Below are positions 43,067-51,129 of a DNA stretch of 64,000 nt, in pieces. The notes below the pieces were generated by a model that was not told the DNA's origin, ran no database searches, and saw only the letters and a list, made by a program, of their open reading frames with translations. The stretch lies in assembly GCA_965261105.1 (NCBI GenBank), contig CBDHCM010000006.1, positions 1,488,001-1,552,000 on the forward strand, in the 5' to 3' direction. Made by a program: the position numbers and the translations under genes. The stretch's first letter is position 1, and the number at the start of each line of letters is the position of its first letter. Source of the DNA: Aldehydirespirator sp965261105. Lineage in GTDB: Bacteria > Actinomycetota > Acidimicrobiia > Acidimicrobiales > Aldehydirespiratoraceae.

Positions 43067-44619
43067 AGCGTGTCTCCGGTTGAGGCGCTGGCGCCCGCCA
43101 TGTGCATCCCGATCTCTTCGAGGGTGGTGGCCTCGGGCTCGGTGACCGCGACGATGCGGCCGTCGAAGATCACCGCGATGCGGTCCGAGAGCTGGAAGAC
43201 CTCATCAAGGTCCTCCGACATGAGCAGCACGCCCGCGCCGCGGTCGCGTTCTTGCACCAGCCGGCGCCGCACGTACTCGCTGGCTGCGATGTCGAGTCCT
43301 CTCGTCGGCTGGTGGGCCACGATCAGCGACGGCATCCCCGAGAGTTCCCTGGCCATGATTATCTTCTGCAGGTTGCCGCCCGACAGCGTCCTGGTGGTCT
43401 GGGACGCCGAGGGAGTCTTGATCTCGAAGCTCTCGATGGATTCGGCGGCGAAGGCGTCGATGCTGGTCCGGTTGAGGACCCCGGACCGGGCGAACTGGCG
43501 GCTGCGGTGATTGCCGAGCACCAGGTTCTCCTTGACGCTGAAGTCCATCAGGAGCCCCTGCGCGATGCGGTCGGCCGGCACGGTGGCCACGCCGAGCGCG
43601 GCGACCTTGTAAGGCGACGCCTCGGTCGTGTCCACCCCGGCGATGCGAATGGTGCCGCTGGAGGGGTGGCGCACACCCACGAGCGCGTCGAACAGGGCGT
43701 TCTGGCCGTTTCCGGACACTCCGGCCACTCCTACGATCTCGCCCGAGCCGACCGTGATCGACAGCCCGTCGAGGGAGCCCCTGCCGGTGTCGGACTCCAG
43801 GTGGACGGCCTCGGCCTCAAGCACTGGGGCGCCGGGCCTGGAGCGGGTCTTGTCGATTTGCAGCAGCACCTCGCGCCCCACCATCATCCGGGCCAGATCG
43901 AGTTGATCGACGTCCGCGGTGTCCACCGTGCCGACGACCTGGCCCCGGCGCAGCACCGTCACCCGGTCCGACAGCGCCATGACCTCCCTCAGCTTGTGCG
44001 TGATCAGGATGATGGTGAGGCCCTCATCTCGCATGGTGCGAAGGGTGCGGAACAGCTCCTCCACCCCCTGGGGGGTCAGGACTGCGGTGGGCTCGTCCAG
44101 AATGAGAATCTCGACGCCGAAGTAGAGCGTCTTGAAGATCTCCACCCACTGCTGCTCCCCCACCGAGAGCCGCCCCACCTCGGCGTCGGGATCAATCTGC
44201 ACGTCGTAGCTCGCGAAGAACTCCTCGAGACGGCGCCTGGCCTCGGTCAGGTCGAGCCACTGCTTGGCCGGGGTGCCGATGACCACGTTCTCGATGACCG
44301 ACAACGGAGGCACCAGCTCGAAGTGCTGGTGAACCATGCCGATTCCGGCCTCGATGGCGTCGCGGGGTGAGTGCAGGTCCAGCGGCCTGCCGTTGAGGAG
44401 CACCCGGCCCTCGTCGGGTTGGTAGACCCCGTAGAGGATGTCGGCCAGCGTCGTCTTCCCCGCGCCGTTCTCCCCGAGCAGGCAGTGGATCTCACCGCGC
44501 CGGATCTCAATGTTGACGGAGTCGTTGGCGACCACGCCGGGGAAGACCTTCGTCACCTCCTCGGCGACGAGGATGTTCTCCCCCGGCGCGGCCGCGCCTG
44601 ACTGGACCGATTCGGCCAT
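43063..44619 (-). CDS. ABC importer ATPase with two nucleotide-binding domains (first system)
   Basis: 518 residues. Domain 1 has Walker A GENGAGKTTL, Q-loop HQHFELVPPLSV, signature LSVGEQQ and Walker B ILILDEPTAVLT. Domain 2 has the degenerate P-loop GVSGNGQNAL, signature LSGGNLQK and IVAHQPTRGLD, lacking a canonical lysine as is usual in the RbsA/NupO family. It energises the two permeases. 51 bases separate it from the binding-protein gene. Confidence 0.95.
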   Translation of the reverse strand: MAESVQSGAAAPGENILVAEEVTKVFPGVVANDSVNIEIRRGEIHCLLGENGAGKTTLADILYGVYQPDEGRVLLNGRPLDLHSPRDAIEAGIGMVHQHFELVPPLSVIENVVIGTPAKQWLDLTEARRRLEEFFASYDVQIDPDAEVGRLSVGEQQWVEIFKTLYFGVEILILDEPTAVLTPQGVEELFRTLRTMRDEGLTIILITHKLREVMALSDRVTVLRRGQVVGTVDTADVDQLDLARMMVGREVLLQIDKTRSRPGAPVLEAEAVHLESDTGRGSLDGLSITVGSGEIVGVAGVSGNGQNALFDALVGVRHPSSGTIRIAGVDTTEASPYKVAALGVATVPADRIAQGLLMDFSVKENLVLGNHRSRQFARSGVLNRTSIDAFAAESIESFEIKTPSASQTTRTLSGGNLQKIIMARELSGMPSLIVAHQPTRGLDIAASEYVRRRLVQERDRGAGVLLMSEDLDEVFQLSDRIAVIFDGRIVAVTEPEATTLEEIGMHMAGASASTGDTL

Positions 44620-44670
44620 CGGACCGGTGAACTCCGTCGATCGTTTGCCGCGAAGCCTGGGCGTTCTCGA

Positions 44671-46026
44671 CTACTCGAAGGCGTCGAACTTGAGCGGGAC
44701 TACCAACTCGCCCGACAGGATCGCGGCACGGGCCGCCTCAACGGCAGCCACCACGTCGGCCGGCACGTCGTCGGCTATGGCGCCCAGCGAGGAGCCGTCG
44801 TCCACCATCGACTGGTAGACGATGCGCTGCGGCGGCGAGTCGTAGGGCACGCCGTGCACGCTGTAGTCGTACCAGGCGTCGAGCACGTCGGCGAAGGCGG
44901 TGTCCCACTGCGCCACCGCGCTGGTCAGCACCACCGGCGACAGGCTCAGCTGGTCGGTGAAGTGGCCGACGGCGCGCACGTTGCCGGCGTCCTCCGCCGC
45001 TGCGAACGGCCCGAAGCGCTCCGCATATATGACGTCGGCGCCGTTGGCGATCTGGGCGGACGCGGCGCTGGACGCGGTGGCCGGATCGAACCAGCTCTCG
45101 ATGTAGGTCACTCCGGCCACCTCGATGGCGGGGTTGACCGACCGGGCACCATCGACGAAGGCGTTGAGCGGGGCGTTGACGTTGGGGAACGGGAACGCGG
45201 CCACGCCGCTGATCTTGTTGGTCTGGGTCGTCATGCCGGCGATGATCCCGGCGAGGTAGGCGGGCTCATGGATGAACACGTCGATCCAGTAGGCGTTGTC
45301 GCCGCCCTCGTGGTCATCGTTGCCCGAGCCCGAGTAAACGAACAAGGTGTCGGGGAAGTCGTCCTTGTTGGCGGCGACGCCGTCCACATAGGTGCTGTGG
45401 CCGACGATGATCTCGTAGGTGCCGGTTTGGGCAAGGTCGCGGACTACGCGTTCACCCTCGGCGAACTGGATTCCTTCAAGGATCTCGAGGTTGACGTCGA
45501 TGCCGTACTTGTTGGATGCTGAGACGCGCTCGACGCTGTCGATGAACGTGGCGTACCAGCCCTCCTCCTTGGTGCCGACGACGAGCATGGCCACATCGAT
45601 CTCGCTGGGGGCGGCTGCTGCCTGCTCCGCGGCAGCCTCGTCCGCCGCGGCTGCGGCTGCGGCGGCTGTGGCTTCGGCGGCTTCGGCCGCTGCTTGCGCC
45701 GCGGCGAGTTCCGCCTCGAGCTCGGCGACAGCGGCTTCGTCGACCGCTCCCTCTGCCTCTTCTTGTGCCGCTTCAAGCGCGGCGGCGGCCGCGGCGGCCT
45801 CAGCCTCCGCTATAGCGGCCGCGTCTGCGGCGGTCTTGGCCTCTGCTTGCGCGGCGTCAGCCTCTGCTCGCGCGGCGGCGGCTTCGGCCTCGGCTGCTTC
45901 GACGGCCGCGTCGCCGGCGCCGCTGGGTGCCGCGGGCGCCGGGGCCGGTTCGTCGTCGCTGCCGCAGGCGACTAGGCCTGCGGTCAGGGCAAAGGCGACC
46001 AGTAGCCGCATTGTTGTCTTGCGCAT
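44671..46026 (-). CDS. BMP-family substrate-binding lipoprotein with Ala/Glu coiled-coil spacer
   Basis: 451 residues. A signal peptide ends in the lipobox LVAC (lipidated Cys21). Residues about 30-140 are almost only Ala, Glu, Asp and Gln and should form a long helical or coiled-coil stalk. A BMP (PnrA/TmpC-like) domain follows (DVAMLVVGTKEEGWYATFIDSVERVS..., GHSTYVDGVAA, SGSGNDDHEGGDNAYWIDVFIHEPAYLAGIIAG). BMP proteins bind nucleosides or related small molecules for ABC import. It is the first gene of the operon, behind a promoter and a structured leader. Confidence 0.92.
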   Translation of the reverse strand: MRKTTMRLLVAFALTAGLVACGSDDEPAPAPAAPSGAGDAAVEAAEAEAAAARAEADAAQAEAKTAADAAAIAEAEAAAAAAALEAAQEEAEGAVDEAAVAELEAELAAAQAAAEAAEATAAAAAAAADEAAAEQAAAAPSEIDVAMLVVGTKEEGWYATFIDSVERVSASNKYGIDVNLEILEGIQFAEGERVVRDLAQTGTYEIIVGHSTYVDGVAANKDDFPDTLFVYSGSGNDDHEGGDNAYWIDVFIHEPAYLAGIIAGMTTQTNKISGVAAFPFPNVNAPLNAFVDGARSVNPAIEVAGVTYIESWFDPATASSAASAQIANGADVIYAERFGPFAAAEDAGNVRAVGHFTDQLSLSPVVLTSAVAQWDTAFADVLDAWYDYSVHGVPYDSPPQRIVYQSMVDDGSSLGAIADDVPADVVAAVEAARAAILSGELVVPLKFDAFE

Positions 46027-46142
46027 GGTGTTGCGGTTTCCCTCCGTGTGGGACCTGTCACACGGCCACCGTCGGGCACGGGGCGTTGGATGCCCTGTGG
46101 TTCCGCCGGTGGCCGTGCGAGTTGGTAATGTGTGGACTATTG
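46027..46142 (-). promoter_or_regulatory. Structured 5' leader with two mutually exclusive hairpins
   Basis: In the minus-strand transcript, CACGGCCACCG (46117-46107) pairs perfectly with CGGUGGCCGUG (46071-46061), an 11-bp stem enclosing an inner GGGCA/UGCCC stem (46095-46091 with 46078-46074). A second hairpin pairs CCGUGUG (46065-46059) with CACACGG (46050-46044) around an 8-base loop. The two share positions 46065-46061 and cannot form together. The 3' arm of the second overlaps the first bases of GGAGGG (46045-46040), the likely ribosome-binding site 13 bases before the ATG. I match it to no known riboswitch family. Confidence 0.6.
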
Positions 46143-46148
46143 ATGAGG

Positions 46149-46177
46149 ACTATACGCGGTGGCCGAATGCTTGTCAG
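46149..46177 (-). promoter_or_regulatory. Sigma70-type promoter of the importer/Mo-hydroxylase operon
   Basis: On the minus strand CTGACA (46177-46172) and TATAGT (46154-46149) are separated by 17 bases; each hexamer has one mismatch to the consensus. Transcription would begin near 46142, about 115 bases before the BMP ATG. Confidence 0.7.
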
Positions 46178-46204
46178 CGTCACCGCAACGCTCCCGCGGA
46201 GTCT

Positions 46205-46957
46205 CTAGTGGAATCCCGACCCTCCGTTGACCCAGATGTTCTGCCCGGTGACGAAGTTCGACAGCGGGCTCATCAGATAGACGAGGGTGCCCACCATGTC
46301 CTCGGGAACCTGGGACCGCTTGAACGCCCGGCGAGCCTGGATGGCTGCGTCCACCCCGGGCTGGACGCCGGCGTACGCCTCGTCGTGGGGGATGTAGTCG
46401 GGCGTGATGGTGTTGACCGCGATCCCGAACCCGCCCAACTCGCGGGCCATGGCCCGGGTCAGCCCCCAGATCGCCGATTTCGAGGACACGTAGTGAAGGA
46501 ACCCCGGAGTGCCGTCGTTCACCGTCATGGAGGCGATGTTGACGATCCTGCCGCTGCCCCGGGCTTTCATGGTGGGGGACACCGCCCGAGAGCACAGCCA
46601 CGTTCCCTTGACGTTGACCGCGAAGCACAGGTCCCACTCATCGCCCGGGAGGTCCTCCATCGGGGCGCGAGTGGCGGCCATGTAGAAGGCGGCGTTGTTG
46701 ACCAGGCCGTCGATGCGGCCGTAGGCCTCCACCGTGGCCGCGGCCATTGACTCGGTCTGGGCCGCGTCGGAGACATCCACCTGCAGCGACATCGCCTCGG
46801 CGCCCGAGGACTTGAGCTCGGAGACCACCTCGCTGCCGTCGCTGAGGTCGGCGACCACGACGGTCGCCCCCTCCGCGGCCAGCCCCCGGCAGTAGGCCAG
46901 GCCGATGCCCTTGGCCCCGCCGGTGACGATGATCACCCGCCCGTCCAGTATTCCCAT
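46205..46957 (-). CDS. Short-chain dehydrogenase/reductase (SDR)
   Basis: 250 residues: TGGAKGIGLAYCRGLA cofactor motif, NNAA near residue 88, catalytic Ser (NIASMTV) and the Tyr-Lys pair HYVSSKSA; ends WVNGGSGFH. Start ATG 46957 is preceded by AGGGGAGA. It follows the Rieske gene by 44 bases in the same direction, so it may oxidise an alcohol formed by that oxygenase. Substrate unknown. Confidence 0.9.
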   Translation of the reverse strand: MGILDGRVIIVTGGAKGIGLAYCRGLAAEGATVVVADLSDGSEVVSELKSSGAEAMSLQVDVSDAAQTESMAAATVEAYGRIDGLVNNAAFYMAATRAPMEDLPGDEWDLCFAVNVKGTWLCSRAVSPTMKARGSGRIVNIASMTVNDGTPGFLHYVSSKSAIWGLTRAMARELGGFGIAVNTITPDYIPHDEAYAGVQPGVDAAIQARRAFKRSQVPEDMVGTLVYLMSPLSNFVTGQNIWVNGGSGFH

Positions 46958-47001
46958 CGCTGGTTCTCCCCTGTCGTCGGTTGTCGGTGAGGCCCGCGCC
47001 C

Positions 47002-48054
47002 TCAGCCCGGTTCCAGCTCCTCGGCCAGCTCGAACAGCCACTTGCGGTAGGCCAGAGTCACGTCGTCGGCCACCCTCACGTAGGTCTCGGCGCTGAGGCG
47101 GTCGGGCAGGTGCTCGGGCCATTGCGACTCGACCACGGGCTTGTCCTGGTCCAGCACCATGTACTCGAACTCGAGCAGGAAGTCCATGTCGTCACGGGTG
47201 GACGCGAAGTCGGCACCGATGTGCCAGAAGTTGCGGCAGGTGGCCGGACCGGTTGGGGCGGTGACCATGTACAGGGCGTAGCGCCTGCCGTTGGGGAACG
47301 TCCGCACCAGGGCGATCGAGCCGGGCACGGTGAGCTGGTACCAGTTGCGCACCGCCATGGTGTCCTCGTCGATGCGCAGCATCTGTTTCATGCGGTCGAC
47401 GTTGGGTTCCACGAACACCTTGTCGAATCGCAGGGTGCCGTCCTCGCGCCACACGTCGTGGCGCTCGATCTGGGCCTTGTCCCTGGTGCCGAGGATGTTC
47501 TCGTGCACGAAGGGGAAATGGGAGAAGTCCACGAAGTTCTCCAGCCGCCGGGGCGAGCTGGTGGCCCAGTCGTAGCTGGGCGGCGTCAGCCAGCGCATGG
47601 TCGGGTCGTCCCACTCCGGTATGCCCGGCGGATCGCCCCAAGGGTCGCCGGTCAGGCTGACCCAGACCAGGCCGGAGCTCTCCCGGCACAGGTAGCGGAC
47701 CAGGCCCAGCTGGAGCACTCCGTTGAGCTCGGGGCGGGACGGGATCGACACCAGGCTGCCCTCCATGTCGTAGGCCCAGCCGTGGTAGGGGCAGTTGATG
47801 CACCCGTTCTCGACCCATCCCAGCGACGGCGCGGCCCCCTTGTGGCGGCACACGTCCATGAAGGCTCGGACCCTGCCCTCGTGGCGGACGACCAGGATGC
47901 GCTCCCCCAGCAGACGACCGGAGACCATCTGGTCCTCGGCCACGTCGGCGGAGTAGGCGACCGGATGCCAGAAGTGCCTCATCGCCCGGTACCACCGCGA
48001 GTCCTGCTCGGGTATGAACGCATCGACGGCCTCGCGTGCCTCGAGAGTGGTCAC
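47002..48054 (-). CDS. Rieske non-haem iron oxygenase, alpha subunit (second)
   Basis: 350 residues with the Rieske ligands CRHKG and CPYHGW and mononuclear iron ligands in DFSHFPFVHENI. It aligns along its length with the oxygenase at 35739-36824 (for example FWHPVAYSAD against FWQPVAFSDD, SIPSRPELNG against DIPARPELNG), so the two are paralogues in one gene region. GTG 48054 follows GGAGGG; TAGCGT further upstream (48116-48121, minus) could be its -10. Confidence 0.9.
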   Translation of the reverse strand: MTTLEAREAVDAFIPEQDSRWYRAMRHFWHPVAYSADVAEDQMVSGRLLGERILVVRHEGRVRAFMDVCRHKGAAPSLGWVENGCINCPYHGWAYDMEGSLVSIPSRPELNGVLQLGLVRYLCRESSGLVWVSLTGDPWGDPPGIPEWDDPTMRWLTPPSYDWATSSPRRLENFVDFSHFPFVHENILGTRDKAQIERHDVWREDGTLRFDKVFVEPNVDRMKQMLRIDEDTMAVRNWYQLTVPGSIALVRTFPNGRRYALYMVTAPTGPATCRNFWHIGADFASTRDDMDFLLEFEYMVLDQDKPVVESQWPEHLPDRLSAETYVRVADDVTLAYRKWLFELAEELEPG

Positions 48055-48233
48055 TGGCCCTCCTTCGCCTCGTGCGGGTCGCGCTGCCGCGCCGGTGAAG
48101 GCGCGTGCCGCGCCACGCTAGCCCGATCGATCGATCCCCCAGAAAGGCGGGCGGCGGCGTCTGCCGCTACGTTGTCGCGGCGTTTCCGGGGCCGCCGCCG
48201 GCGGCACACCGATCCTCGAGGAGTCTCACGACC

Positions 48234-49052
48234 ATGCCGCTCACCACTGCCGAGGCCGCCCACTTCTTCGTCGAGGGGTCGGTGGGCAACCGGATCCACG
48301 GGCTCGACTTCGGAGGCGAGGGCCCGACGCTGGTCTGCCTCCACGGCGTGACCGGCAACGCGTGGAACTGGCACGCCGTGGCCCTCGGTGTCCGTGCCCA
48401 CCGCCGGGTGGTGGCGCTCGACTTCCGCGGCTACGGCGAGAGCCAGTGGTCGCCCACCCACGACTACACCACCGCCGACCACGTCGCCGATCTGGTCGGC
48501 GCTGTCGAGGCGGTGTCCGATGGCTCGCCCGTGGACCTGGCCGGCTCCTCGTGGGGGGCGCTGGTTGCCATCCAGTACGCCGCCGAGCATCCCGACCGCC
48601 TCCGACGGCTGGTGGTGGTCGACGTGGAGCCCTCGTTCGAGCAGGGTGAGACCGACCTGTTCCCCCGCCCCCGGGACCACGCCGACCACGAAGACGTGCG
48701 GGCCGCGGTCCAGCGCGCCTACCCCAACGCTCCGGCCGAGATGGTCGAGGTGGTGGCCGCTGCCTGCTACGGGCCCGTCGAGGGTGGTCGCCTGGCCCCC
48801 AAGCACGATCCGTACTTCTTCGAGCGCTGGCCGTTCCGCTCCGACGACCACTGGCACCGGCTGTCCCGGATCCAGGCGCCGACGCTTCACGTCCATGCCT
48901 CCGACAGCTTCGTCCGGGCCGAGGCAATGGCCGAGATGGACCGTCTCACGCCCCAGTCGCACCTGATCGAGATCGGCGGCAGCACCCATGTAGTGCCGGT
49001 GGACAACCCTGCGGCCCTCATCGATGCCCTTGTCCCCTTCCTGACCGGCTGA
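48234..49052 (+). CDS. Alpha/beta-hydrolase
   Basis: 272 residues: oxyanion region LHGVTGNAWNWH, nucleophile elbow GSSWGAL, acid region around FRSDDHW and catalytic His in GGSTHVVPVDNP. The family hydrolyses esters, amides or C-C bonds such as ring-cleavage products. ATG 48234 is chosen as the start of the fold (MPLTTAEAAHFFVEG). It is divergent from the Rieske gene, with a 179-base gap holding the palindrome GATCGATCGATC at 48125-48136 and TAGCGT on the minus strand. Substrate unknown. Confidence 0.88.
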   Translation: MPLTTAEAAHFFVEGSVGNRIHGLDFGGEGPTLVCLHGVTGNAWNWHAVALGVRAHRRVVALDFRGYGESQWSPTHDYTTADHVADLVGAVEAVSDGSPVDLAGSSWGALVAIQYAAEHPDRLRRLVVVDVEPSFEQGETDLFPRPRDHADHEDVRAAVQRAYPNAPAEMVEVVAAACYGPVEGGRLAPKHDPYFFERWPFRSDDHWHRLSRIQAPTLHVHASDSFVRAEAMAEMDRLTPQSHLIEIGGSTHVVPVDNPAALIDALVPFLTG

Positions 49053-49088
49053 GCGCGGCCTCGGGAGCTAGCATCCGGGAACAGAGCG

Positions 49089-49679
49089 ATGGAAACACAC
49101 CATAAAGGCGTCGAGGACACCAGAACCTCCGAGGCGGCATCGGTCGCCCCGCAGCTCGGGCCGACTCTCCGGCAACGCCGCAAGGCCGCCGGGATGACCA
49201 TGCAGGAACTTGCCGATCGATGTGGCCTGTCCCAACCGTTCCTGTCCCAGATCGAGAACTCGCGAGCCATGCCCAGCCTCTTCGCCCTGCACCGCGTGGC
49301 CCAGGCCCTGGGAACGACGACGGTCGGGCTGCTCGACCCCGCACATTCGGAGGTCACACTGGTCCGCTCCGACGAGGGAGAGGCCTTCGTGCTCGCCGAG
49401 GGAGCCAGGACTCGCTTCCTCACCCCGGGCGAGGGCCATCGGCTCGAGGCCAACGAGACCGTGGCCGAGGCTGGAGTTGTCTCAGACGTGATAGTGCACG
49501 AGGGACAGGAACTGATCCGATTGCTGGAAGGCTCACTCAAGGTCCGTCTGGAAGACAGCGAACCCATCGAGCTCCATCCGGGCGACACGATCTTGTATCC
49601 ATCGATGACACCGCACCAGTGGATTTCTGGTGGTGCCGGAGCGCGCTTCCTGATAGTCACCAGCCCTCCGTCGTTCTGA
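49089..49679 (+). CDS. XRE-type transcriptional regulator with cupin domain
   Basis: 196 residues. A helix-turn-helix (LRQRRKAAGMTMQELADRCGLSQPFLSQIENSRAMPSLFALHRVAQAL) is followed by a small-molecule-binding cupin barrel (EGQELIRLLEGSLKVRLEDSEPIELHPGDTILYPSMTPHQWIS). Such regulators often control adjacent amine or betaine catabolic genes. TAGCAT lies at 49069-49074, 14 bases before ATG. It is convergent with the GcvT-like gene, whose upstream region has a palindrome (51065-51079) that is a candidate operator. Confidence 0.9.
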   Translation: METHHKGVEDTRTSEAASVAPQLGPTLRQRRKAAGMTMQELADRCGLSQPFLSQIENSRAMPSLFALHRVAQALGTTTVGLLDPAHSEVTLVRSDEGEAFVLAEGARTRFLTPGEGHRLEANETVAEAGVVSDVIVHEGQELIRLLEGSLKVRLEDSEPIELHPGDTILYPSMTPHQWISGGAGARFLIVTSPPSF

Positions 49680-49697
49680 GCGACACCAGCGTCCAAG

Positions 49698-50969
49698 TCA
49701 GCCGATCTGCTTGCGTCTCATCGCCACGAACGGCAAGTCGACGATCTTGGCTGGGACTTCACCGTCGACGACCTCGCCGCGACCGTTGTAGATCTGCCAG
49801 GTGAGTGCCACCTCGGCGCCGACATCGGTCTCGGCGGACTCGACGTGCGCGAATCCGATCATGGTCTCGAGCACCGGGCTCCAGCACATGGAGGTGGCGA
49901 ATCCGGCGCTCGCCCCGCCAACGAGGATCTCGGACTTGAAATGGCGGTGCAGCCGCGGGCTCAGGAAGGGAGGCGACCCGGCACTCTCGTAGAGGGCTGC
50001 TATTCCGGCGGGATCGATGTCCAGGCCGCGCATGACCTTGCCCGGACGGCCCCGCGCCGCTTCCGCCTCGAGTGCCTTCCGGCCCAGGAAGTCGGTATCG
50101 CGCTTGAAGTTGACCAGCCGTCCGAAGTTGAGCTCCGCTGGAGTGTGGAAGTGGCGATCGCCGTCCAAGTATGCGAACTGCACCTGGGAGAACGGACCGG
50201 CAGGACGGTAGTCGACGCCGATTATGAGCATGCCGGCCTCGACGCGGGTGGCCGCCTGCGCGGCGTTGCCGATGGGCACGGCCCCATGCGGGCGTCCTCT
50301 CTCGACAAAGACGGAGTACATGTCTGAGGCGGCGTCCGGCCCGACCCACATCTCGAAGCCGGTCTCCCCGGTGAATCCCGTGCGCCAGAGCCGTACTTCG
50401 TGACCATTGATGGTGACCGTCCGGCCGCGAGAGAACGGCAGGTCCTTCTGGGAGCTGCCCGTGACAGCCTCCATGACTTCGTGTGAGCGCGGGCCCTGCA
50501 CGCACAGGACGCCGTAGTCGCGATCGGTGTGCAGCGTGTCGCTGACCTCGACGTTGTAGCCGCCCGCGAATTCGCTGAACCACCCGACCATGGGTCCGCC
50601 CATATGAATGAACTGGTCCGCTGCGGTGCGGAAGGTGATCCCCTCATTCACGGCGTGGCCATCGTCGTCGCAATAGAAGGTGTAGATGCCGTGGTCGACG
50701 TCGACCTTCGAGGCGTCGCGAACCTGCACCCGGTCGACGAATGCCTCGGCGTCGGGGCCTTCGATGATCGTCTTGAACAGGGGTGTCTTGTCTTCGATTC
50801 CGGCGCTGGTTCGCAGCGCCACCATCTCGGAGATCTCGTTGGCGTAGTGATCAACGAGGTGGTACCGGCCCCAGGCCATCCACAGTCCCGTCTGCGAGTA
50901 GGGCGCCGCCCCGGGATTCAGGAATGTGCCGGTGAAGCTGCTCGGATCGTAGGTGTGCTCGCTTGCCAT
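49698..50969 (-). CDS. GcvT-family tetrahydrofolate-dependent methyltransferase/demethylase-like protein
   Basis: 423 residues of the aminomethyltransferase (GcvT) fold: EISEMVALRTSAGIEDKTPLFKTIIEGPDAEAFVDRV, LCVQGPRSHEVM, WRTGFTGETGFEMWV and the C-terminal barrel. Members outside the glycine cleavage system move methyl groups from N-, O- or S-methyl compounds to folate (for example DmdA and LigM). With no gcvH or gcvP nearby and oxygenases around it, a demethylase role is likelier than glycine cleavage. Substrate unknown. Confidence 0.82.
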   Translation of the reverse strand: MASEHTYDPSSFTGTFLNPGAAPYSQTGLWMAWGRYHLVDHYANEISEMVALRTSAGIEDKTPLFKTIIEGPDAEAFVDRVQVRDASKVDVDHGIYTFYCDDDGHAVNEGITFRTAADQFIHMGGPMVGWFSEFAGGYNVEVSDTLHTDRDYGVLCVQGPRSHEVMEAVTGSSQKDLPFSRGRTVTINGHEVRLWRTGFTGETGFEMWVGPDAASDMYSVFVERGRPHGAVPIGNAAQAATRVEAGMLIIGVDYRPAGPFSQVQFAYLDGDRHFHTPAELNFGRLVNFKRDTDFLGRKALEAEAARGRPGKVMRGLDIDPAGIAALYESAGSPPFLSPRLHRHFKSEILVGGASAGFATSMCWSPVLETMIGFAHVESAETDVGAEVALTWQIYNGRGEVVDGEVPAKIVDLPFVAMRRKQIG

Positions 50970-51064
50970 GGTCTGGGGGCCCTCCTGCGTTGAGGCTGTG
51001 CGCCAACGACGATGCCGGCTTCTCGGCGGCGTCGCCCCGGCGGCCTTGATGGTCGCACGAGTGT

Positions 51065-51079
51065 ATTGACTGTGTCAAT
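51065..51079. promoter_or_regulatory. Candidate operator: ATTGAC-TGT-GTCAAT
   Basis: A perfect 6-bp inverted repeat with a 3-base centre, 96 bases upstream of the GcvT-like start and 51 bases from the P450 remnant stop. It also includes a TTGAC element. A binding site for the neighbouring XRE-cupin regulator is possible. Confidence 0.45.
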
Positions 51080-51129
51080 GGTCAGTCGTCTGGCCCCGCG
51101 GCGGGAGCGCCTGTCGCCATCGCGCCGGC

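Noticed and set aside
46059..46065. Intrinsic terminator formed by the second leader hairpin
   Set aside because: No T tract follows; the hairpin runs into a ribosome-binding site, so translational control is the better reading.
49698..50969. Annotation as glycine cleavage T protein
   Set aside because: No gcvH or gcvP nearby, and the context is oxygenases plus an XRE-cupin regulator; only GcvT-fold membership is supported.
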